Below are positions 1 to 5,128 of a DNA stretch of 7,165 nucleotides, piece by piece (position 1 is the stretch's first letter; each line of letters opens with the position of its first letter). The DNA comes from Tannerellaceae bacterium (lineage in GTDB: Bacteria > Bacteroidota > Bacteroidia > Bacteroidales > Tannerellaceae). The stretch is taken from NCBI GenBank assembly GCA_020860805.1, contig JAJBTP010000366.1, positions 1 through 7,165 of the forward strand, read 5' to 3'. The notes beneath the pieces were generated by a model. That model did not search any database, had not been told where the DNA came from, and saw only the letters and a list, made by a program, of their open reading frames with translations. The translations under genes and the position numbers were made by a program.

Positions 1-1
1 T

Positions 2-625
2 CAAAAACGGTGGTTTGCACTGGGATTATTAGTATTTATGATTACCGGAGCCACTCTTGGTGAGTTACCGTTCATGAAGGAAGCTTTTCCAAACATCCGT
101 TTGGATATGTTCTTTTTTGTTTGTATCACTACTATTATTATGGCCTGGACAAAAATATTTCCACCTAAAAAGTATACTAAATATATTTCATGGGATATCC
201 TGATTACGATAGCCTGTGCGTTTGCTATTAGTAAGGCGATGGAAAATTCGGGATTTGCAGCCTTGACAGCCAGTTATATTATTGATATGTCAGATAGTAT
301 GGGACCTTATGCGCTGATGGCTATTATTTTTATTATTACCAATATTTTCACGGAACTGATAACCAATAATGCAGCAGCAGCATTGAGTTTTCCCATCTCT
401 TTAGCAGTGGCTACTCAATTGGGAGTAAGTCCTATGCCTTTCTTTGTGATAACCTGTATTGCTGCCTCCTGTAGTTTCAGTTCTCCGATTGGCTATCAGA
501 CTAACCTGATTGTACAAGGGGTGGGAGGTTATAAGTTTACAGACTTTGTAAAAGTAGGTTTACCTTTGAACCTGATAGCCTTACTGATATCTGTATTCCT
601 AATCCCTTTAATCTGGAAATTTTAA
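2..625 (+). CDS. SLC13-family permease, probable sulfate importer (5' truncated)
   Basis: The open frame runs from the window edge to TAA at 623-625, so the N-terminal part is missing; the ATG at 38 is internal because hydrophobic coding continues upstream of it. The visible 207 codons are a membrane protein with about five or six hydrophobic segments. Two signatures support the SLC13/DASS ion-transporter superfamily: an ITNNAAAALSFPI stretch (about bases 359-397), corresponding to the C-terminal SNT-type substrate and sodium motif, and SSPIGYQTNLIV (about 479-514), corresponding to the re-entrant hairpin loop. Family members import sulfate, dicarboxylates or similar anions with sodium. Sulfate is inferred from the position directly upstream of cysC-cysD-cysN, because specificity cannot be read from the sequence. 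Bacteroidota homologues often carry TrkA-C (RCK-C) domains in the missing N-terminal half. The gene ends 37 bp before cysC and probably belongs to the same operon. Confidence 0.82.
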   Translation, partial: QKRWFALGLLVFMITGATLGELPFMKEAFPNIRLDMFFFVCITTIIMAWTKIFPPKKYTKYISWDILITIACAFAISKAMENSGFAALTASYIIDMSDSMGPYALMAIIFIITNIFTELITNNAAAALSFPISLAVATQLGVSPMPFFVITCIAASCSFSSPIGYQTNLIVQGVGGYKFTDFVKVGLPLNLIALLISVFLIPLIWKF

Positions 626-627
626 AG

Positions 628-641
628 ACTTGACCCTGTAG
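628..641. repeat. Degenerate heptad repeat, permease/cysC gap
   Basis: Just after the permease stop the sequence reads acttgac cctgtag. The first unit equals one inside cysC (716-722) and differs from the aattgac consensus by one base. With only one good unit this could be chance; it is listed because every following junction up to the PCMD gene has a clearer copy. Confidence 0.3.
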
Positions 642-662
642 ACGAGTAAACAAATACAACAA

Positions 663-1328
663 ATGACAAATACAAATACGATACCGGAAGAAAAAAAAGA
701 TAATGGACCATTGACACTTGACAGTGGTCAGTTAAATAAAAACGTTTACCCCATTTTTGATAAAATGATGGGGCGTAAAGATAAAGAACAGTTATTGCAT
801 CAACGTGGCGTAATGGTGTGGTTTACCGGATTGAGTGGTTCGGGAAAAAGTACACTGGCGATTGCCCTGGAGCGTGAATTGCATGCCAAAGGATATTTAT
901 GCCGTATCCTGGACGGAGATAACATCCGGAGTGGTATCAATAATAACCTGGGTTTTTCGGCAGCCGACCGGATTGAAAATATACGCCGGATAGCTGAGGT
1001 TGGCAAACTATTTGTCGATACCGGTATTATTACACTGGCGGCTTTTATCAGTCCTAATGATTATATCCGTGAAATGGCAGGTTCCATTATTGGAAAAGAA
1101 GATTTTCTGGAAGTCTATGTAAGTACGCCACTTGAAGAATGTGAACGTAGAGATGTAAAGGGACTATATGCTAAGGCCCGCAGAGGTGAAATCAGTGATT
1201 TTACAGGTGTCTCAGCTCCTTTCGAAGCTCCGGTTCATCCGGCTCTGGCATTAGATACATCAGTATTGACGGTTGAAGAGTCAGTCCGCCGGTTGATGGC
1301 ATTGATACTTCCTAAAATAGATAATTGA
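663..1328 (+). CDS. cysC: Adenylyl-sulfate (APS) kinase CysC
   Basis: Phosphorylates adenosine 5'-phosphosulfate with ATP to give PAPS, the activated sulfate donor, in the cytoplasm. The protein is 221 aa. A Walker A P-loop GLSGSGKST lies at residues 56-64, the APS-binding LDGDNIRSGINNNLGFS segment at 83-99, AFISP with the family serine at 127-131, and RDVKGLYAKARRGEI at 163-177. These are the standard APS kinase motifs, in order and intact. The N-terminus before about residue 28 is longer than in typical homologues (about 200 aa) and contains a low-complexity DNGPLTLDSGQLN stretch encoded by a five-unit heptanucleotide repeat (702-736). ATG 663 has only an A-rich leader, usual for Bacteroidota; no in-frame ATG lies between it and the conserved core until M35/M36, so a later start is possible but less likely. 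The TGA stop sits inside another repeat unit. The gene is separate from cysN, so there is no CysNC fusion here. Confidence 0.96.
   Translation: MTNTNTIPEEKKDNGPLTLDSGQLNKNVYPIFDKMMGRKDKEQLLHQRGVMVWFTGLSGSGKSTLAIALERELHAKGYLCRILDGDNIRSGINNNLGFSAADRIENIRRIAEVGKLFVDTGIITLAAFISPNDYIREMAGSIIGKEDFLEVYVSTPLEECERRDVKGLYAKARRGEISDFTGVSAPFEAPVHPALALDTSVLTVEESVRRLMALILPKIDN
702..736. repeat. Five-unit heptad repeat inside cysC 5' end
   Basis: Five 7-bp units in perfect register: aatggac, cattgac, acttgac, agtggtc, agttaaa. They encode most of DNGPLTLDSGQLN (residues 13-25), upstream of the conserved APS kinase core. The unit that would give a TGA in frame carries GGA (aat gga c) instead. Confidence 0.8.
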
Positions 1329-1336
1329 CAAGGTAC
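1323..1336. repeat. Heptad repeat supplying the cysC stop codon
   Basis: The unit aattgac (1323-1329) overlaps the end of cysC so that its TGA (1326-1328) is the actual stop codon. The run taattgacaag that begins here at 1322 recurs exactly after the cysD stop at 2321. Confidence 0.65.
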
Positions 1337-1387
1337 AAGTAAAGAGGGAAAAAGGAATAATAAAAATAAAACAAAAAAATAATATAG

Positions 1388-2320
1388 ATGGAAGAAGAAA
1401 AAGAGAATGGTCAATTAGAAACAAAGCTTAGCCACCTGAGAGAACTGGAAGCAGAATCTATCCACATTATCCGTGAAGTAGCAGCAGAATTTGAAAATCC
1501 GGTCATGCTTTATTCTATTGGTAAGGATTCTTCTGTGATGGTTCGCCTGGCAGAAAAAGCATTTGCTCCGGGCAAAGTACCTTTTCCATTGATGCATATT
1601 GATTCGAAATGGAAATTTCGTGAAATGGTAGAGTTCCGTGATAACTATGCAAAAAAATACGGCTGGAATCTGATTGTGGAATATAACAAAGAAGCGCATG
1701 AAGCCGGCGTAGGACCTTTTACACACGGTAGTAAAGTACATACAGACCTCATGAAAACCCAGGCCCTCTTGCAGGCATTGGATAAATATAAATTTGATGC
1801 CGCTTTCGGTGGTGCCCGCCGGGATGAGGAAAAGAGCCGTGCCAAAGAACGTATTTATTCTTTCCGGGATAAATTTCATCAGTGGGACCCTAAAAACCAA
1901 CGTCCGGAATTATGGGATATCTATAATGCCCGGGTTCACCGCGGTGAAAGTATTCGTGTATTCCCTCTTTCGAACTGGACGGAACTGGATATCTGGCAGT
2001 ATATCCGTCTGGAAAATATTCCTATTGTTCCTCTGTATTACGCAAAAGAAAGACCGATTGTAAATATGGATGGCAACCTCATTCTGGTAGATGACGACCG
2101 GATGCCTGAAGAATTACGGGCCAAAGCAGAAATGATGATGGTGCGTTTCCGTACATTGGGATGTTATCCGCTGACCGGAGCTGTAAAAAGTGAAGCGGAT
2201 ACCATTGAGAAGATTGTAGAAGAGATGATGACTACAACTAAAAGTGAACGTACGACCCGCGTGATTGATTTTGACCAGGATGCCAGTATGGAGCAGAAAA
2301 AACGGGAAGGATACTTTTAA
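1388..2320 (+). CDS. cysD: Sulfate adenylyltransferase small subunit CysD
   Basis: Catalytic subunit of the heterodimeric ATP sulfurylase, which joins sulfate and ATP to form APS and PPi; the unfavourable reaction is driven by GTP hydrolysis on CysN. The product is 310 aa, about family length. The PP-loop SIGKDSSV is at residues 43-50, followed by HIDSKWKFREM (70-80), GPFTHGSKVHTDLMKTQ (109-125), the GGARRDEEKSRAKER block (141-155) and the C-terminal RFRTLGCYPLTGAV (253-266), ending SMEQKKREGYF as in other CysD proteins. The first about 13 residues (MEEEKENGQLETK) are not part of the conserved core, which begins at LSHLRELEAESIHIIRE; they include a heptad-repeat peptide (ENGQLET). The first 17 bases of the gene are identical to the first 17 of cysN. 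It lies 59 bp after cysC and 73 bp before cysN, consistent with cotranscription. Confidence 0.97.
   Translation: MEEEKENGQLETKLSHLRELEAESIHIIREVAAEFENPVMLYSIGKDSSVMVRLAEKAFAPGKVPFPLMHIDSKWKFREMVEFRDNYAKKYGWNLIVEYNKEAHEAGVGPFTHGSKVHTDLMKTQALLQALDKYKFDAAFGGARRDEEKSRAKERIYSFRDKFHQWDPKNQRPELWDIYNARVHRGESIRVFPLSNWTELDIWQYIRLENIPIVPLYYAKERPIVNMDGNLILVDDDRMPEELRAKAEMMMVRFRTLGCYPLTGAVKSEADTIEKIVEEMMTTTKSERTTRVIDFDQDASMEQKKREGYF
1406..1419. repeat. Heptad repeat in cysD 5' end
   Basis: Units aatggtc (1406-1412) and aattaga (1413-1419) encode NGQLE at residues 7-11, before the conserved CysD core. It follows the 17-base start segment shared with cysN. Confidence 0.6.
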
Positions 2321-2335
2321 TAATTGACAAGTATT
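2321..2335. repeat. Heptad repeat after cysD stop
   Basis: The unit aattgac (2322-2328) follows the cysD TAA directly, within taattgacaag (2321-2331), which is identical to the 11 bases at 1322-1332 across the cysC stop. Confidence 0.6.
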
Positions 2336-2393
2336 CCCTTGTTCGTTTTATCGACTCTTATTAGCATAATTAAAACAAGTAAAAAACAATATA

Positions 2394-3875
2394 ATGGAAG
2401 AAGAAAAAGAATTGTCAATTGCAGACTCTCAATTGTCAATTGAGGAATTTCTCCGCAAAGACGAACAGAAAGACCTGTTACGTTTTTTGACTGCCGGTTC
2501 GGTAGATGACGGAAAGTCAACATTAATAGGACGGTTACTATTTGATAGTAAAAAAATATATGAAGATCAGCTGGATGCCCTGGAACGTGACAGTAAACGC
2601 ATGGGAAATGCCGGTGAGAGTATTGACTATGCTCTTCTGACGGATGGATTGAAAGCAGAACGGGAACAGGGAATTACGATTGATGTTGCCTACCGTTATT
2701 TTAGTACCAACAATCGTAAATTTATTATAGCCGATACTCCGGGACACGAACAATATACCCGTAATATGATTACAGGAGGTTCAACAGCGAACCTGGCTAT
2801 TATTTTGGTAGATGCCTGTACAGGTGTTATTACACAGACACGCCGCCATACTTATCTGGTATCTTTGTTGGGTATTAAACACGTTGTACTGGCTGTTAAT
2901 AAGATGGACCTGTTAGGATTTGATGAAAAAGTATATCGTCAGATAGTCAGTGATTATATGGATTTTGTGGCTCCGTTGAATATACCGGATATTACTCCGA
3001 TACCCCTTTCTGCTCTGGAAGGGGATAATGTGGTAGAGAAAAGCGAGCGTACGCCCTGGTATAACGGACCCTCTTTATTGGAATTTCTGGAAACTGTGCC
3101 TATCGACCAGGACCGTAATATGACGGATTTTCGTTATCCGGTACAATACGTATTGCGTCCGAATCTGGATTTTCGCGGTTTTTCCGGTAAAGTAGCCAGT
3201 GGTATTATCCGTAAAGGTGATGAAGTAATGGCCCTGCCTTCCCGCAAAAAATCCCGTATCAAAAGTATCGTAACGTATGACGGTGAACTGGACTATGCTT
3301 TTCCTCCGCAATGTGTGACTCTTACACTGGAAGATGAAATTGATATTTCCCGTGGCGAAATGATTGTACATCCGGATAATGAGCCGCTTTCCGGGCGCTA
3401 TATTTCGTCGATGTTGGTATGGATGGATGAAGAACCAATGGATTTATCCAAACAGTTTTATATCAAACATACATCCGCACAGACACGGGCCCGGATAGAA
3501 AAGATTAACTATAAAGTTAACATCAATACCATGGAGCAGTTATCTGTTGAGAATGGACAATTGTCGGCAGAGAGTCTATCCATGAAATTGAATGAAATTG
3601 CTTCTGTTATTATTACTACAGGGAAAGAATTATTCTTTGACCCTTATCTGAAAAACCGTCAGACAGGGGCATTTATCCTGATTGACCCCATTACTCATAA
3701 TACCTCTGCGGTAGGTATGATTATGGATAAGGCTTCGGATAAACAAACGGTTGATAATGGACAATTGACCATTCATTTATCTCAGTTGGGGATTAATGAG
3801 GAACATTATGAGGCGGTTGAAAAGATAAGGGTGGAACTTGCCAGACAGGGAGTTGAAATAAACGTGGTAAAATAA
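2394..3875 (+). CDS. cysN: Sulfate adenylyltransferase large subunit, GTPase CysN
   Basis: EF-Tu-like GTPase subunit of ATP sulfurylase that powers APS synthesis by CysD. The protein is 493 aa with a G domain followed by beta-barrel domains. G1 is GSVDDGKST (35-43), switch region EREQGITIDVAYRYF (89-103), G3 DTPGH (114-118), G4 NKMD (169-172), and G5 SAL (206-208). The C-terminal barrel includes KELFFDPYLKNRQTGAFIL and NTSAVGMI, typical of CysN, and no APS kinase domain follows, which agrees with the separate cysC. Residue 142 is Cys in VDACTG where the family usually has Arg (VDARxG). Three segments look repeat-derived: LSIADSQLSIE (7-17), QLSVENGQLS (382-391) and TVDNGQLTI (452-460). They lie in the N-terminal tail, a C-terminal-domain loop and the C-terminal tail, where insertions should be tolerated. 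It is followed 24 bp later by the sulfotransferase. Confidence 0.97.
   Translation: MEEEKELSIADSQLSIEEFLRKDEQKDLLRFLTAGSVDDGKSTLIGRLLFDSKKIYEDQLDALERDSKRMGNAGESIDYALLTDGLKAEREQGITIDVAYRYFSTNNRKFIIADTPGHEQYTRNMITGGSTANLAIILVDACTGVITQTRRHTYLVSLLGIKHVVLAVNKMDLLGFDEKVYRQIVSDYMDFVAPLNIPDITPIPLSALEGDNVVEKSERTPWYNGPSLLEFLETVPIDQDRNMTDFRYPVQYVLRPNLDFRGFSGKVASGIIRKGDEVMALPSRKKSRIKSIVTYDGELDYAFPPQCVTLTLEDEIDISRGEMIVHPDNEPLSGRYISSMLVWMDEEPMDLSKQFYIKHTSAQTRARIEKINYKVNINTMEQLSVENGQLSAESLSMKLNEIASVIITTGKELFFDPYLKNRQTGAFILIDPITHNTSAVGMIMDKASDKQTVDNGQLTIHLSQLGINEEHYEAVEKIRVELARQGVEINVVK
2410..2444. repeat. Five-unit heptad repeat in cysN 5' end
   Basis: Five units in register: aattgtc, aattgca, gactctc, aattgtc, aattgag. 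They encode LSIADSQLSIE (residues 7-17), a diverged LSIVNCQLSI heptapeptide, just before the conserved EEFLRKDEQKDLLRF start of CysN. Confidence 0.85.
3537..3566. repeat. Heptad repeat inside cysN (loop of C-terminal domain)
   Basis: Contains the units aatggac (3552-3558) and aattgtc (3559-3565), with degenerate flanks. It encodes QLSVENGQLS (382-391) between INTM and the conserved LNEIASV segment. Some homologues also have variable sequence here, so the insertion may be old. Confidence 0.55.
3749..3790. repeat. Heptad repeat in cysN C-terminal tail
   Basis: Six 7-bp steps: ggttgat, aatggac, aattgac, cattcat, ttatctc, agttggg. The encoded VDNGQLTI matches the reverse-orientation heptapeptide DN(stop)QLTI with the stop replaced by Gly (GGA). 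The aattgac unit is read as (c)aa ttg ac(c), so its TGA is out of frame. Confidence 0.7.
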
Positions 3876-3896
3876 AGTTGTTAATTGACAATTTAA
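3876..3896. repeat. Heptad repeat in cysN/sulfotransferase gap
   Basis: Three units (agttgtt, aattgac, aatttaa) fill almost the whole 24-bp gap from the cysN stop to the sulfotransferase ATG. The core ttgttaattgacaa is nearly a perfect palindrome and could form a weak AT-rich hairpin, but it has no GC stem or T-tract, so it is not called a terminator. Confidence 0.65.
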
Positions 3897-3899
3897 AAA

Positions 3900-5003
3900 A
3901 TGGGACTACTCGAATTTGATAAACTCCCAATCAATACACTGGTAGGTGCGGATTGGAAAACATTTAAAGCAGCTACTGCCGGAAAAGAAGTAGATAAAGG
4001 TTTCAAAAATAAATATTTTCTGACGAAAGCAATTTGCCGGATATTAAGCAGTTTGCAACCACTTGAAAATAGTCGCTATCAAAAGATTGCCGATAAACCG
4101 ATGGAAACAGATCCCTTGTTTATTCTGGGGCACTGGCGCAGTGGAACAACCTTTGTACATAATGTGTTCTCATGTGATAAACATTTTGGGTATAATACGA
4201 CTTATCAGACTGTATTTCCGAACCTGATGCTGTTCGGACAACCTTTCTTTAAAAAGAATATGGCATTTTTGATGCCGGATAAACGTCCGACAGATAATAT
4301 GGAACTAAAAGTAGATCTTCCGCAGGAGGAAGAATTTGCTTTGGCTAATATGATGCCGTACACTTACTATAATTTCTGGTTTTACCCGAAACATATGCTG
4401 GAGTATTGCGACCGTTACCTACTGTTTAATGATATACCGGAAGGGGAACTGAAGGTGTTTAAGGACACATTCCGTAAATTAATCCGCATTTCGTTACACA
4501 ATACCAACGGTACACAGTTCCTGAGTAAAAATCCTCCGCATACCGGACGGGTGAAAACATTGGTGGAAATGTTTCCGAATGCGAAGTTCATTTATCTGAA
4601 GCGCAATCCTTACACTGTTTTTGAAAGCACCCGCAGTTTCTTTACAAATACGATTCAACCGCTGCGGCTGCAGGATATAACCCCTCAACAAATAGAAGAT
4701 AATCTGGTAGAAGTCTACAAAAGATTATTTTATAAGTTTGAAGAGGAAAAACACCTGATACCGGAAGGAAATCTGATAGAAGTCAAATTTGAAGATTTTG
4801 AACAAAATGCGTTCGATATGACACAGGAAATTTATAAGTCATTAAATTTGTCAGGCTTTGAAGAATCCAGAGGGAATATTGAAGCGTATTTAGGGAAAAA
4901 GAAAGGGTATAAAAAGAACAAATACCAATACGATGCCCGTACAGTCGAGATTGTTGAAAAGAACTGGCATATGGCACTCGAACAGTGGGGATACGCTTTG
5001 TAA
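3900..5003 (+). CDS. PAPS-dependent sulfotransferase, possible steroid/lipid acceptor
   Basis: Transfers the sulfuryl group of PAPS to a hydroxyl or amine acceptor. The 367-aa protein has the 5'-phosphosulfate-binding loop ILGHWRSGTTFVH at residues 75-87 and the 3'-phosphate-binding motif LKRNPYTVFES at 233-243 with Arg235 and Ser243. LSKNPPHTGR (208-217) lies between them. The C-terminal YQYDARTVEIVEKNW...GY resembles the ending of the Sulfotransfer_3-type family. No signal peptide or membrane segment is evident, so it is probably cytoplasmic, where PAPS is made. Placement 24 bp behind cysN, in a row with the PAPS-making genes, indicates that PAPS is supplied to this enzyme. A sulfotransferase in the equivalent place in Bacteroides thetaiotaomicron (BT_0416, from memory) was reported to sulfate cholesterol and related sterols. 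Orthology and acceptor here are inferred; a lipid, glycan or host-derived sterol acceptor are all possible. Confidence 0.9.
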   Translation: MGLLEFDKLPINTLVGADWKTFKAATAGKEVDKGFKNKYFLTKAICRILSSLQPLENSRYQKIADKPMETDPLFILGHWRSGTTFVHNVFSCDKHFGYNTTYQTVFPNLMLFGQPFFKKNMAFLMPDKRPTDNMELKVDLPQEEEFALANMMPYTYYNFWFYPKHMLEYCDRYLLFNDIPEGELKVFKDTFRKLIRISLHNTNGTQFLSKNPPHTGRVKTLVEMFPNAKFIYLKRNPYTVFESTRSFFTNTIQPLRLQDITPQQIEDNLVEVYKRLFYKFEEEKHLIPEGNLIEVKFEDFEQNAFDMTQEIYKSLNLSGFEESRGNIEAYLGKKKGYKKNKYQYDARTVEIVEKNWHMALEQWGYAL

Positions 5004-5016
5004 ATTGTCAGTTATA
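5003..5016. repeat. Heptad repeat at the sulfotransferase stop
   Basis: The unit aattgtc (5003-5009) begins with the last base of the TAA stop and is followed by agttata. It is in the aattgtc orientation, unlike the other intergenic copies. Confidence 0.5.
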
Positions 5017-5055
5017 AAGTATAACAATAAGTATGTGTATTTGTTATATTTTTTT

Positions 5056-5076
5056 AATTGACAACAGGCCATTAAT
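5056..5076. repeat. Heptad repeat upstream of the PCMD gene
   Basis: Units aattgac, aacaggc and cattaat lie in the leader of the PCMD gene. They would be coding (LIDNRPLI) only if translation began at ATG 5033, where the TGA is out of frame. Confidence 0.5.
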
Positions 5077-5128
5077 AAAGGGAAAAGGAAGGATGAGAGT
5101 GAATAAAATAGATTCAAATAAATTTCCA

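Noticed and set aside
1415..1900. 161-aa open frame on the minus strand within cysD
   Set aside because: It lies wholly opposite a strongly conserved cysD, and its cysteine- and phenylalanine-rich product matches no family I recognise. It is a shadow of the coding strand, as are the other minus-strand frames.
2394..3875. CysNC bifunctional fusion
   Set aside because: After the beta-barrel domains the protein ends at residue 493 with no P-loop kinase domain, and a complete cysC is present upstream.
3876..3899. Rho-independent terminator after cysN
   Set aside because: The palindrome ttgttaattgacaa is short and AT-only in its stem, and is followed by A residues rather than T. The sulfotransferase starts immediately after it.
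4997..5043. Bacteroidota promoter (TTTG at 4997, TGTATTTG at 5036) before the PCMD gene
   Set aside because: The -7 element has a mismatch at a key base and the spacing to the upstream TTTG is about 35 bp, far longer than the usual about 19-21.
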